A stretch of 64,000 nt of DNA, taken from Gemmatimonadota bacterium (GTDB lineage: Bacteria > Gemmatimonadota > Gemmatimonadetes > Gemmatimonadales > GWC2-71-9). The stretch covers positions 153,360 through 217,359 of the forward strand of contig QHUS01000045.1 in NCBI GenBank assembly GCA_003222035.1, given 5' to 3'. Positions 1-8,787 of the stretch are shown one piece after another. Below the pieces are notes generated by a model. The model did not search any database and was not told where the DNA came from. It saw nothing but the letters and a program-made list of their open reading frames with translations. The translations under genes and the position numbers were made by a program. Within the stretch, counting starts at the first letter, position 1. Each line of letters starts with the position of its first letter.

Positions 1-350
1 GTCCCCGGCGCGTCGAAGCCCGGCAGGTACCTGGCGACGGGCGCGTCGAGGCGCACTTGCCCGCGCTCGACCAACAGCATCAAGGCCGTCGTGGTCGCGA
101 CGACCTTGGTCATGGACGCGAGATCATAGATGGTACTCTCGGGATCGACGGCCCGACTCGCGGCAGACCACGTGAGATGCCCGTAGCCCTTGGCGAACAG
201 GATTGTGTCGTGCCGCCCCACGACCAGTGCCGCGCCCGGATAGGCGCCGCGCCGGATGCCGTCCTGCACCAGGGGATCGAAGCTGGCCGCGGCGAACGCC
301 GGCGGTCCGGATAGGGCAGCCGTTTGCGCGATCAGCAGCAGCGCTAGCAC
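1..350 (-). CDS. Class C beta-lactamase-like serine hydrolase (N-terminal part)
   Basis: This is the N-terminal part of a penicillin-binding-protein-like serine hydrolase that runs off the left edge of the window. A hydrophobic signal-like start is followed by a fold typical of the beta-lactamase family (PF00144). The SxxK motif SMTK is at residues 79-82, with Ser79 the expected nucleophile, and is followed by the usual ALMLLVERG helix and a LDAPVARYLPG turn. Such proteins act on peptidoglycan fragments, D-amino peptides or esters in the periplasm; the substrate here cannot be told. The GTG start overlaps the stop of the upstream radical SAM gene by 7 nt, so the two are probably co-transcribed. 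The Tyr-x-Asn and KTG-like motifs lie outside the window. Confidence 0.8.
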   Translation of the reverse strand, partial: MLALLLIAQTAALSGPPAFAAASFDPLVQDGIRRGAYPGAALVVGRHDTILFAKGYGHLTWSAASRAVDPESTIYDLASMTKVVATTTALMLLVERGQVRLDAPVARYLPGFDAPG

Positions 351-1453
351 CAGAGACCCGGGATCCGTCGTCCGCAGGTCGGGCACGCCCCGTCGGCACC
401 GATGCGCTGCTGCTTGATCTCGTAGCCGGAGCGCTCGATCAGCAGCGTGCCACAGTCCGGGCACCAGGTATGCTCCCACCGATCCACGCGACCCGGGAGA
501 TTGCCCGCGTATACGAACTTGAGACCGGCCGCCGCACCGATCTCGCACGCGCGCACCAACGTCTCGGCTGAGGTGTTGTCCGGGTCGATCATCCGGTAGT
601 CCTTGTGGAACGCCGTGACGTGCCACGGGATCTCCGGACTCACGGACGCGATATAGTCCGCGGCGCGGCGCAGCTGGGCATCGTCGTCGTTGAATCCGGG
701 CACCACGAGGGTAACGAGCTCCAGCCAAAATCCCCGCTCGAACACCATGCGGATGGCATCGAGGACGTGTTGCAGCACGCCGCCCAGCTCGCGATAGCGC
801 CGGTCGTCCATCGCCTTGAAGTCGATCTTGTAACAGTCGGTCCAGGGACGGATGTAGTCGAGCACTTCGGGCGTCGCATTGCCGTTGGAGATGAACGCGG
901 TTTTCAGACCGCTGGCCCGCGCCACCCTGAACACGTCAACGGCCCATTCGGCGGTGATGAGCGGCTCGTTGTACGACGAGCCCACGAGCTTCGCGCCCTG
1001 CCGCAGCGCGAGCCGGACCAGGGCATCGGGCGTGACGTCGGTCGGGACGACACCGGCGGCATCGTCGCGGAGCGCCTGGCTGGTGAGCCAGTTCTGGCAG
1101 TAGCCGCAGTGGAAGTCGCAGCCGAGCATGCCGAACGTGAGCGTGTCGGAGCCGGGAAGGGCGTGGAAGAACGGCTTTTTTTCCGTGGGATCGCACTGCA
1201 ACGCCGCCACGTACCCCGCGGGAACGAAGAGCGTGCCGTCCTTGTTGAAGCGAACCTTACAGATGCCGCGGCGCCCGGGGCGCACCAGACAGCGATGCCC
1301 GCAGGCAAAGCAGCGGACCGCCTGGTCCGGAAGCCGTTCGATCAGCTCGCCCTCGCGGACGCGCGCGTCCAGCGCCTGGGCGAGGCTCGCCGCTCCGCCA
1401 TCCGGCGGAAGGACTTCGCGCGTCAAGAACGAGGTAATACTGCGATGCGCCAT
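344..1453 (-). CDS. amrS: AmmeMemoRadiSam-system radical SAM enzyme (AmrS-like)
   Basis: This 369-residue protein has the radical SAM cluster motif CxxxCxxC at C112, C116 and C119 (GCDFHCGYCQNW). An N-terminal Cys set at C48, C51, C55 and C65 is typical of the AmrS/PflA-like family (COG1180). Unlike short pyruvate-formate-lyase activators, it ends in a rubredoxin-like CPDC...CPTC segment after residue 330, which may bind zinc or iron. AmrS members usually sit with AmmeMemoRadiSam proteins A and B, but neither partner is visible here and the reaction is not established for the family. It lies between the matrixin gene (55 nt upstream) and the serine hydrolase (overlapping), all on the minus strand. 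Confidence 0.8.
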   Translation of the reverse strand: MAHRSITSFLTREVLPPDGGAASLAQALDARVREGELIERLPDQAVRCFACGHRCLVRPGRRGICKVRFNKDGTLFVPAGYVAALQCDPTEKKPFFHALPGSDTLTFGMLGCDFHCGYCQNWLTSQALRDDAAGVVPTDVTPDALVRLALRQGAKLVGSSYNEPLITAEWAVDVFRVARASGLKTAFISNGNATPEVLDYIRPWTDCYKIDFKAMDDRRYRELGGVLQHVLDAIRMVFERGFWLELVTLVVPGFNDDDAQLRRAADYIASVSPEIPWHVTAFHKDYRMIDPDNTSAETLVRACEIGAAAGLKFVYAGNLPGRVDRWEHTWCPDCGTLLIERSGYEIKQQRIGADGACPTCGRRIPGLWC

Positions 1454-1507
1454 GGGACCCGCCGACTGCAGCCTGGCTGCAATATAGTCCGCCGCCCTCC
1501 TCGCGGC

Positions 1508-2365
1508 TCAGTTGCCCACGCGGAGCGTGCCCGGCGCGAGGTCGTACAGCAGCAAGGCGGTGCTGATGTCCCGTGTCGAGAGATCACGCACCTGCGGTCG
1601 CGCGTACATGATGTCGCCTTCGTTGGGCGAGTGGTCCAGGCCGATGAGGTGCCCGACTTCGTGAAGCGCCATCACGCGGATCTCGTCCGCCCCGAGGGGT
1701 TGCCCCTTGGCATCGAACGTGGCAAGGGTGATGGTGCCGGTCAGGAGGTGTCCCTCATCGTCCCATTGCAGGTCGGTCTGACCTGAGCGCTCGCCTTCGA
1801 ATTGAATGCGCCAACGGACCCACACCTCGGCCGCGGTCGAGTCGGCGTCCATGTTGAACCGCACCCGCACTCCGGCTTCCTGCCAACGCTGGAAGGCGGC
1901 GCGCACGGCGTCGAGGAAGGACGGCTGGAAGTTGGCGACGCTCGCGCTCGCGAAGGCCACGCGCACGGGCGTCGCGACCCGGCTGTCCCAGCGGTGCAGG
2001 ACGGAGTCGGAGCTGGCGGCCACGATCTCGTTCAGATAGGTGATGCCGCCGCTCGCCCGGATACGGCGGCGAATCTCGGAGCGCGCCAGCAGGACGATGT
2101 AGCTCGGGCCTCCCGCCTCGGGAGGTCGCACGACCGGCGTCGTCGCAGCAGGCACTGCGCCGCCTGCCGTCGTGCCGCGCAGCGAGGCGGAATCGCGGCC
2201 GATGACGGTCGGCGCCGCGCCGCTCTCCGCCGGGGGTGGCGCGGGCGGCGGTGCCGCGGCGGACGAGCGCGGGATCGGTCGCACGGACGCCTTCCACAGG
2301 ACCGCCGACACGAAGAACACCACCAGCAAGGACGCGAAAACGAAGATGCGGCGCTCGACAACCAT
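1508..2365 (-). CDS. Membrane-anchored matrixin-like zinc metalloprotease
   Basis: This 285-residue protein has one N-terminal membrane segment (about residues 7-24) and then a Pro/Ala-rich linker to about residue 85. A C-terminal metzincin domain follows. The zinc motif HExxHxxGxxH is HEVGHLIGLDH, with ligands H235, H239 and H245 and catalytic E236; the Met-turn is DIMY at 251-254. This matches the matrixin family (M10A), so it is predicted to cleave peptides outside the cytoplasm. The substrate is unknown. It is divergent from the MMPL transporter, with 92 nt between the two starts, and may be the first gene of a unit with the radical SAM gene. Confidence 0.85.
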   Translation of the reverse strand: MVVERRIFVFASLLVVFFVSAVLWKASVRPIPRSSAAAPPPAPPPAESGAAPTVIGRDSASLRGTTAGGAVPAATTPVVRPPEAGGPSYIVLLARSEIRRRIRASGGITYLNEIVAASSDSVLHRWDSRVATPVRVAFASASVANFQPSFLDAVRAAFQRWQEAGVRVRFNMDADSTAAEVWVRWRIQFEGERSGQTDLQWDDEGHLLTGTITLATFDAKGQPLGADEIRVMALHEVGHLIGLDHSPNEGDIMYARPQVRDLSTRDISTALLLYDLAPGTLRVGN

Positions 2366-2457
2366 GCGCGCAATATGCGAAAGGACCGTGTCGCGCCGCT
2401 AGCTTTGACCCCTCAGCGCCTCTATGATTGTGACCTGCTTATGCTTGGCACGTAAGT

Positions 2458-4725
2458 GTGATCGCGTTACCCGCGGCCCCCATCATTCGCAGACGTGGGT
2501 GGGTCATCGTGGCGTGGACGGCTCTCGCGCTGTTGTTCGGGCCGCGGGCCTGCCACGTCCAGCAGGCGCTCGCCCTGCGGGGCAGCGGGAGCGAGACCAC
2601 GGAATCCAGCCGCGGGACGGTGCTCCTCAAGGAAGCCTTCCCCACGCCGTTCGCCGACTACGTCGCCATCGTCGTCCACGGCCCGGTCCGCTGGACCAAT
2701 GCCCGGTTCGAGGCCGTGCTCGACACGCTCAAGGCCACGGTGGAGCGCCGCTCCTACGTGGGCGAAGTCATCTCTGCCCGCTCGATCGGGGAGTCGAGCT
2801 TCGTCAGCAAGGATCGCCGTACCACGTTTCTCATCGCGGCCCTCACGCCGGAATCCACCCACGACTTGAGCGCGAGCTTCGTCCCGGACCTGCGTTCCGT
2901 GATTCTCGATGCCCTGGCGCGAGTCCCCGGCGCCGACGGCTTCGACGTGAAGGTCACGGGGTTCCCGGCACTGGACCACGACGTGCGCGCGGTGAGCGCC
3001 GAGGACACCGAGCGCGGCGAGCAGCGCGCCCTTCCCTTGACGCTGGCGGTGCTGATCATTGCGTTCGGGGCGCTCGTGGCGGCGGCGCTCCCCGTCAGCG
3101 TCGGCGTACTGGCGATCACGATCGCGCTCGGCCTCGTGACGATCGCCGCTCGCTACACGCCGATGTCGGTGTTCGTGCTCAACATCACCACCATGGTCGG
3201 GCTCGGCGTCGGCATCGACTACTCGCTCCTCATCGTCACCCGCTTCCGCGAGGAGCTGAACCGGGGCCTCTCGCCCGCGGACGCCGCTGTCCGCACCGTG
3301 GAGACCGCGGGGTCCGCCGTCATCACGTCGGGGTTGACGGTGGTGGTGGGGTTTGCCGCCCTCGTGTTCACGCCACTCTCCGATACGCGCTCGGTCGGCA
3401 TCGGTGGGCTGTTCGTCGTCGCAGTCGCCGTCTTACTGGCCACGACATTCCTCCCGGCGGTGCTGGCGATCCTGGGTCGCAACATCGATCGCCCCAAGTG
3501 GCTGGCCCGCCCGCTCGCGCGCTTCCATGCGCCCACCGGGTGGGAACGGTGGGCGCGCTGGCTCGGCCATCGGCCGTGGCGCGCGGTCGCCGTGGGCGGC
3601 ATGGCGATCGCCCTGCTCACCTTCCCGCTGACCCAGATCCAGCTGGGCCTCCCCGCCACCAACTGGTTCCCGCCCCAGTCCGAATCCGGTCAGGGGCTCG
3701 AGGCGCTGCGCGAGATGGGCGCGAGCGGCGTAATCCAGCCGGTGCGCGTGGTCGTGCAGCTCCCGGAGGGCGAGTCCGCCCTCTCCGCCCGCCGCCTCCC
3801 CGGGCTCAAGGCGCTGACCGACTCGATCCGCAAAGACCCGCGGGTCCGCGAGGTGCGCGGGGTCGTGAAGCCCGACCTGTCGACGCTCCAGCTCGTCGTC
3901 TACTACAGCAGTCCCGACGAGGTGCGTGCCAAGAATCAGAAGTTCTACGACGCCTACTTGAGCGCGGACGACCGCGTCACCCTGCTCGACGTGGTCCCGG
4001 CCGACACCGTCTCACTCACGGGCCTGATGGACGTCGTACGCCACGTCCGCCGGATCGCGGGACACAGCATCCGGGGCCTGGCGGGTGCGGAAATCATGGT
4101 GGCAGGCTTCGCCGCATCGAACGTCGACACGCAACAGGAGCTGATGCGACAATTTCCGAAAATCGTCGGGATGGTCCTCGGCATCACCGCCATCATGCTG
4201 TTTTGGGCCTTTCGCTCCCTGCTCGTTCCGGTGAAAGCCGTGCTCCTGAACCTGCTCTCCGTGGGCGGCGCGTTCGGGCTCACCGTGCTCGTGTTCCAGC
4301 ACGGCTACGGCGGGAGACTGTTCGGCCTCGAAGGACCGACCGAAGCGATCTGGGCCGTGGTGCCGGTGCTCGTGTTCGCGATCGTGTTCGGCCTGTCCAT
4401 GGACTATGAGGTCTTCCTGCTTACGCGGGTGAAGGAGGTGTTCGATAAGACCGGCCGGAACGACCACGCAACCATGGAAGGTCTTTCGGCCACGGCGTCG
4501 ACGATCACGAGCGCCGCCTTGATCATGATCCTCGTGTTCGGGACGTTCGCGTTCACGCGCGTGCTGGCCGTGCAGCTCATCGGCTTCGGCCTGGCCGCCG
4601 CCGTGCTGCTCGACGCGACCCTCATCCGGATGGTCCTGGTGCCGGCGATCATGCACATTGCCGGACGCTGGAATTGGTGGCCCGGCGTCGGTGCACCCAA
4701 GTTGGAACGAGAAGACAGCGATTAG
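2458..4725 (+). CDS. MMPL/RND-family membrane transporter
   Basis: This 755-residue protein has the two-fold RND layout of the MMPL family. TM1 is at about residues 12-29, followed by a periplasmic domain to about 185, then a block of five TM helices. The second half repeats the pattern, with a large periplasmic domain at about 395-560 and a final TM block. Characteristic GxxxDY segments are GLGVGIDYSLLIVTRFREEL and FGLSMDYEVFLLTRVKE, carrying the Asp-Tyr pairs of the proton relay. Members export lipids, siderophores or hydrophobic compounds; the substrate is unknown here. It starts with GTG and converges on the small DUF4031-like gene with a 4-nt overlap. Confidence 0.88.
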   Translation: MIALPAAPIIRRRGWVIVAWTALALLFGPRACHVQQALALRGSGSETTESSRGTVLLKEAFPTPFADYVAIVVHGPVRWTNARFEAVLDTLKATVERRSYVGEVISARSIGESSFVSKDRRTTFLIAALTPESTHDLSASFVPDLRSVILDALARVPGADGFDVKVTGFPALDHDVRAVSAEDTERGEQRALPLTLAVLIIAFGALVAAALPVSVGVLAITIALGLVTIAARYTPMSVFVLNITTMVGLGVGIDYSLLIVTRFREELNRGLSPADAAVRTVETAGSAVITSGLTVVVGFAALVFTPLSDTRSVGIGGLFVVAVAVLLATTFLPAVLAILGRNIDRPKWLARPLARFHAPTGWERWARWLGHRPWRAVAVGGMAIALLTFPLTQIQLGLPATNWFPPQSESGQGLEALREMGASGVIQPVRVVVQLPEGESALSARRLPGLKALTDSIRKDPRVREVRGVVKPDLSTLQLVVYYSSPDEVRAKNQKFYDAYLSADDRVTLLDVVPADTVSLTGLMDVVRHVRRIAGHSIRGLAGAEIMVAGFAASNVDTQQELMRQFPKIVGMVLGITAIMLFWAFRSLLVPVKAVLLNLLSVGGAFGLTVLVFQHGYGGRLFGLEGPTEAIWAVVPVLVFAIVFGLSMDYEVFLLTRVKEVFDKTGRNDHATMEGLSATASTITSAALIMILVFGTFAFTRVLAVQLIGFGLAAAVLLDATLIRMVLVPAIMHIAGRWNWWPGVGAPKLEREDSD

Positions 4726-4970
4726 CCGCTTGCTGTTCTCCCATCTAACAGCCTGAGCCGCGCCCCCACCACATCCCAATGCCACGCCGGCACCCTGACT
4801 CCTGTGCGTGGGTCCTTGAGCGGCTTGTACTGCAGCCACGAGGCGTGGAGCCCGAGAGCGGTGCCGAGCGCGAGCAAGCGCTCTTTGTCGGCGCTCACGA
4901 GGTGCACCATGGGCTCATCGCGGTAGCGATGCCGATGAAGCCACACGCCGCCGTCGAGGGCGAAGCACAT
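4722..4970 (-). CDS. Small DUF4031-like protein
   Basis: This 82-residue predicted cytoplasmic protein contains VHLVSADKERLLALGTALGL followed by WLQ and HWDVVGARLRLL. That pattern resembles DUF4031, a small family of unknown function. The frame stays open and protein-like upstream of the ATG into the end of the pilin gene, so a non-ATG start further up is possible. It is convergent with the MMPL gene and just downstream of the pilin gene on the same strand. Confidence 0.5.
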   Translation of the reverse strand: MCFALDGGVWLHRHRYRDEPMVHLVSADKERLLALGTALGLHASWLQYKPLKDPRTGVRVPAWHWDVVGARLRLLDGRTASG

Positions 4971-5008
4971 CCCCTCGCGGCGGCGCGTGAACTCCCGGTA
5001 CGGCTGCT

Positions 5009-5386
5009 CTACTGGCAGGTAATAAGGCCTTCGGTCGTTGCTGGCGCCGGGGGCGGAGCGCCCCCGGAGAAAAGGGCGCAGGCCTTGCCCGGCGCGAAGG
5101 AGTTCGTGAGCCTGGCGGACCAGCCACCGGGCACCACGTTGAGCACCGGGGTGACCCCCGCCGTGAACCGAAAGTTGTTCAGCAGCACCAGATTGACCGT
5201 GTAGTGCGCGCTGTCATAAAAAAATGCCTCTTCCGCCGTCGCGAGGTTACGAAGGTCGGACTTCATCGACGCGATGTACGCCTTCTCTTTCGTGTTGGCG
5301 AACTTGGGGATGGCAATAGTCGCCAACAACCCGATGATCACCACGACGATCAGCAGCTCGACCAACGTGAACCCACGACGAGACAT
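5009..5386 (-). CDS. pilA: Type IV pilin (PilA-like major pilin)
   Basis: This 125-residue prepilin starts MSRRGFTLVELL. The prepilin peptidase site is G5/F6, the mature protein has the conserved Glu5, and a hydrophobic helix (LIVVVIIGLLATIAIPKFAN) follows. A helical segment with AEEAFF and a small C-terminal domain with two cysteines, as in short type IVa pilins, complete it. The in-frame open region continues 41 codons upstream, but the MSRRGF start is chosen because it gives a standard type III leader and has GAGGG about 8 nt upstream. It would be assembled by type IV pilus machinery encoded elsewhere. It lies 101 nt downstream of polA on the same strand. Confidence 0.88.
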   Translation of the reverse strand: MSRRGFTLVELLIVVVIIGLLATIAIPKFANTKEKAYIASMKSDLRNLATAEEAFFYDSAHYTVNLVLLNNFRFTAGVTPVLNVVPGGWSARLTNSFAPGKACALFSGGAPPPAPATTEGLITCQ

Positions 5387-5487
5387 CACGTTCGACCCTC
5401 CGGGCGCGAAGAGGCGCCGAGCCGCCAACCGCCCTGGCCCGGCGCACCAATAGTTAGCACCGAGGTGCGTTCCTGCAAGAGACGTGC

Positions 5488-8340
5488 TTAACCCTTGGCA
5501 TCGACCCAATTCATTCCCGTACCGACACTTACAACAAGGGGGACGCGCAACTCGGCAGCGCGTTCCATGTGGCTTTTTACAAGCGGTGTGGCGGTCTCCT
5601 GCTCCTCGACAGGTACCTCAAGTACAAGCTCATCATGGACTTGGAGGATCAGGCGCGACTCCAGACCGCGCGCCCGCAACGCGCTTGAGATCCCGATCAT
5701 GGCGAGCTTGATGAGGTCAGCGGCAGATCCCTGGAGCGGGGAGTTCGTGGCCGTCCGCTCGCCAAACGCCCGGATGTTGAAGTTACGGTCCTTCAACTCA
5801 GGAATGTAACGCCGTCTTCCGAACAGTGTCTCGACATAGCCCTTCGCTCGGGCCTCCGCGACGGTCCGGTCGAGCCAGGCCCGCACCCCGGCGAAGCGCT
5901 TGAAGTACTGGTCGATGAACTGCCGCGCGTCGTCCTGCGTGATACCGAGCTGGCGGGCCAGCGCGAACGGACCCTGGCCGTAGATGGTGGCGAAGTTGAT
6001 CGTCTTGGCGCGCGCGCGCATGTCCGGGGTGACCTGGTCCTGCGCCACACCGAAGATGAGGGCGGCGGTCTGGCGATGGATGTCCCCGCCCCGAGTGAAA
6101 GCGTCAACGAACGCAGGGTCTCCGGAGAGGTGCGCGAGCAGGCGCAGCTCGATCTGGGAGTAATCCGCGGTAAGGAGGACCGCTCCGGGCGGAGCGACAA
6201 AGGCGCGGCGGATGGCTTCGCCACGCGGAGTCCGTATGGGAATGTTCTGCAGGTTCGGGTCCGACGACGAGAGTCGCCCCGTGGCCGCACCCGCCTGGTT
6301 GAAGCTCGTATGGATGCGCCCGGTGGCGGGATTGATGAACCCCGGGAGCGCGTCCACGTACGTCGACTTGAGCTTCGACAGCTCCCGGTACTCGATCAGC
6401 AACCGCGGCACTTCATGTCCCATCGCCGCGAGTTGTTCCAGCACCTCATAGTCGGTCGACGGACCGGTCTTGGTCTTCTTGAGGACCGGGAGCTGGTGCT
6501 TCTCGAACAGCACGTGCCGCAGTTGCGGAGTGGAGTTGATGTTGAAGTCGGTGCCTGCGGCCTGGTAGATCGCCCGCTCGAGAGCGGCGAGCTCGCCGGC
6601 AAACGTTCGGGAGATCTCGCCCAGGCGCCCGACGTCGATGCGAACGCCACGCGCTTCCATGTCCACCAGGACGGGGACGAGGGGCAGCTCGATTGTCTCG
6701 AGGAGCCGCGATAGCTGATGGTCCTCGAGCTCTGCCTGGAAGGCGTCGTGGAGCCGGAGCACCATCTCGCTGGTTACCGCGGCATGACGCGCCGCGTCGG
6801 CCACCGGGACCGCCGCGAATGGGCGCTCCGACTTGCCGCGGCCGACGACATCCGCGTACGTGGGCATCGCAAGCGACAGCCGCTCGCGCGCCAGGTCGTC
6901 GATGGCGTGGGAGCGACGTCCGGGATCGAGCACGAAGCTCGCGAGCATCGAGTCATACGCGACGCCCGCGAGCTCCGCACCCGCCCGGCGCAGTACCCGC
7001 CAGTCGTACTTGATGCCGTGACCCGCCTTGCGGACCCGCGGGTCGGCGAGGAGTTCCCGGACCGGCGCGAGCGCCGGGCTCGCGAGGAGGGGGAGGTTCG
7101 GCGGCGGCACTCCCCCCGCGAGCTCCCCGTCGGATGCGACGTGCGCGAAGGGCAGGTACCACGACCGGCCGGGCGCCACTGCGAGCGACAGGCCCACCAG
7201 CTCGGCACGCATCGGGTCGAGCGCGGACGCCCTGGTGGCGAGCGCGAGCAGCGACGCGCGACGAGATTCGGCGACAAGTGCAGGGAGTTGCGCCGGGTCG
7301 GTGACGATCACGGGGTCGGCCTTGGCATCACTGATCGTCGCGGGCAAGGCGGACGGGGGCCCCGCGACGGGGGGGGAGCGGGGGGAAGGGGGGGGAGGCG
7401 CCCGCGTTTCAGCGGCATCGACGTCCCCGGCGGCCGCGACGGTCACGGACGCCAACTTCGGGATCAAGGTGCGGAACTCGAGCTCGGTAAAGAGCTCGCT
7501 CAGCCGCGCCACGTCGGGCGGCCGGACGCGCAGCTGTTGCAGGTCGAGCGACAGCGGAACGTCGCGGCGGATGGTCACGAGATCCCGCGACAGCCGCGCC
7601 AGGTCGGCATGCTGCTGCACCGCTTCGCGCGCGCGCTTCCCCGCGATCCGATCGGCGCTCGCGAGGATGGTGTCGAGATCGCCAAACGTTTTCAACAGAT
7701 CGAGCGCGGTCTTTTCTCCCACGCCCTTCACACCCGGCACGTTGTCCGACGTGTCTCCCACCAACGCCAGATAGTCGACGACGCGCTCGGGAGGCACGCC
7801 CAGCCGCTCGCTCGCGTTCGTCTGGTCGACCCAGTGCTCTTCGACCCCCGCGGGGCCACCCCGGCCCGGGTTGAGCAGCGCGACGCCGGGGCCGATCAAC
7901 TGGTAAAAATCCTTGTCGCCCGACACGATCACGACCTGCAGGCCGTGCGCTGCGGTGGCGAGCGTGCCGATCACGTCGTCCGCTTCATACCCTTCCACTC
8001 CGACCACCGGGACGTGGAATGCGGCCAAGAGCTGTGTGATCCGCTCGAGCGAGCGGTCGAACTCCTGCTGCAACTCCTGGGTGAGCTTCTCGCGTGTCGC
8101 CTTGTACCCCGGGTACGCCTGATGCCGGAACGACTCGCCGACATCCTGGACCCAGGCGATATAGTCCGGACGACGGCGCTCGAGCAGGCGGAGCATGAAG
8201 TTGGTCACACCCCAGGCTGCCGACGAATTCTCACCACGGCGGGTAGTGAGCGGCCGCGCGATCATCGCAAAGAACGCGCGGTAAATGAGCGCGTACCCGT
8301 CCACCAGATACAGCGTCGCTGGGGAGGTGGGGCCAGTCAT
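5488..8340 (-). CDS. polA: DNA polymerase I
   Basis: This is a full-length Pol I of 950 residues counted from MTGPTSPATLYLVDG; an upstream in-frame GTG-like extension is Pro-rich and looks untranslated. Residues about 1-300 form the 5'-3' exonuclease (DKDFYQL, VGDTSDNVPGVKGVGEKTA). A Pro/Ser-rich linker follows, then a 3'-5' exonuclease-like domain and the polymerase domain from about residue 560. Motif A is TADYSQIELR, motif B is RAKTINFATIYG and motif C is QVHDELVLEVP. The proofreading site looks dead. The segment aligning with the E. coli FDTET motif reads LATRA, so both acidic residues are lost, and the YxxxD of motif Exo III is HxxxT. It would act in Okazaki-fragment maturation and repair without proofreading. 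Confidence 0.95.
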   Translation of the reverse strand: MTGPTSPATLYLVDGYALIYRAFFAMIARPLTTRRGENSSAAWGVTNFMLRLLERRRPDYIAWVQDVGESFRHQAYPGYKATREKLTQELQQEFDRSLERITQLLAAFHVPVVGVEGYEADDVIGTLATAAHGLQVVIVSGDKDFYQLIGPGVALLNPGRGGPAGVEEHWVDQTNASERLGVPPERVVDYLALVGDTSDNVPGVKGVGEKTALDLLKTFGDLDTILASADRIAGKRAREAVQQHADLARLSRDLVTIRRDVPLSLDLQQLRVRPPDVARLSELFTELEFRTLIPKLASVTVAAAGDVDAAETRAPPPPSPRSPPVAGPPSALPATISDAKADPVIVTDPAQLPALVAESRRASLLALATRASALDPMRAELVGLSLAVAPGRSWYLPFAHVASDGELAGGVPPPNLPLLASPALAPVRELLADPRVRKAGHGIKYDWRVLRRAGAELAGVAYDSMLASFVLDPGRRSHAIDDLARERLSLAMPTYADVVGRGKSERPFAAVPVADAARHAAVTSEMVLRLHDAFQAELEDHQLSRLLETIELPLVPVLVDMEARGVRIDVGRLGEISRTFAGELAALERAIYQAAGTDFNINSTPQLRHVLFEKHQLPVLKKTKTGPSTDYEVLEQLAAMGHEVPRLLIEYRELSKLKSTYVDALPGFINPATGRIHTSFNQAGAATGRLSSSDPNLQNIPIRTPRGEAIRRAFVAPPGAVLLTADYSQIELRLLAHLSGDPAFVDAFTRGGDIHRQTAALIFGVAQDQVTPDMRARAKTINFATIYGQGPFALARQLGITQDDARQFIDQYFKRFAGVRAWLDRTVAEARAKGYVETLFGRRRYIPELKDRNFNIRAFGERTATNSPLQGSAADLIKLAMIGISSALRARGLESRLILQVHDELVLEVPVEEQETATPLVKSHMERAAELRVPLVVSVGTGMNWVDAKG

Positions 8341-8388
8341 GGGCCGAACAATAACGAGGGGCCGGGGAGGAGGGGGACGAAATGAGAA

Positions 8389-8410
8389 GCCCCGCCCGGG
8401 CATGCGGGGC
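8389..8410 (-). terminator. Rho-independent-like terminator after csp
   Basis: A perfect 7-bp GC stem (GCCCCGC at 8389-8395 with GCGGGGC at 8404-8410) with an 8-nt loop lies 30 nt after the csp stop. Read on the minus strand it is followed by the T-rich stretch TTCTCATTT. It would separate csp from polA. Confidence 0.6.
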
Positions 8411-8440
8411 GGGGCGTAGGCCGAATGGCGCGGCGACCCG

Positions 8441-8641
8441 TTACACCCGAGTCACGTTCGCGGCGTGCAGCCCCTTCTCGCCAGCCTTCACTTCGAACTC
8501 CACCACCTGACCCTCTGCGAGCGTCTTGAACCCGTCCATCTGGATGGCCGAGAAGTGCACGAACACATCCTCGCCGCCTTCCTGTTCAATGAAGCCGTAG
8601 CCCTTGGCGTCATTGAACCACTTCACCTTTCCCTTGGCCAT
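8441..8641 (-). CDS. csp: Cold-shock domain protein
   Basis: This 66-residue protein is a single cold-shock OB fold. RNP1 is KGYGFIEQ and RNP2 is DVFVHFSAI, with aromatic residues at the usual positions, as in CspA-type RNA chaperones that melt secondary structure in mRNA. The ATG is chosen because AGGAGG lies about 9 nt upstream and because the product then has the standard length. It is flanked by an intrinsic terminator downstream and a 146-nt non-coding region upstream that should hold its promoter. That region contains TTGACA (8737-8742, minus strand) but no convincing -10 box at standard spacing. Confidence 0.93.
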   Translation of the reverse strand: MAKGKVKWFNDAKGYGFIEQEGGEDVFVHFSAIQMDGFKTLAEGQVVEFEVKAGEKGLHAANVTRV

Positions 8642-8787
8642 TCGGTCTGCCTCCTGCGAAGTCGTACTGCGGGCGCGGAGCACCCGGCCCGGCACTGTGT
8701 CGCGGCGGGGATAGAAATGACGCCCGGCAGAAACGTTGTCAAGAAACCCCGGCGAGGCGGCGTATAGTTCGCATAACTGCTGCCGGA

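Noticed and set aside
344-1453. Pyruvate formate-lyase activating enzyme
   Set aside because: The extra N-terminal cysteines and C-terminal Cys segment fit AmrS; no pyruvate formate-lyase gene is present.
8711-8742. csp promoter with TTGACA
   Set aside because: The -35 match is good but no -10 box occurs at 16-18 nt, so it is not listed as a promoter.
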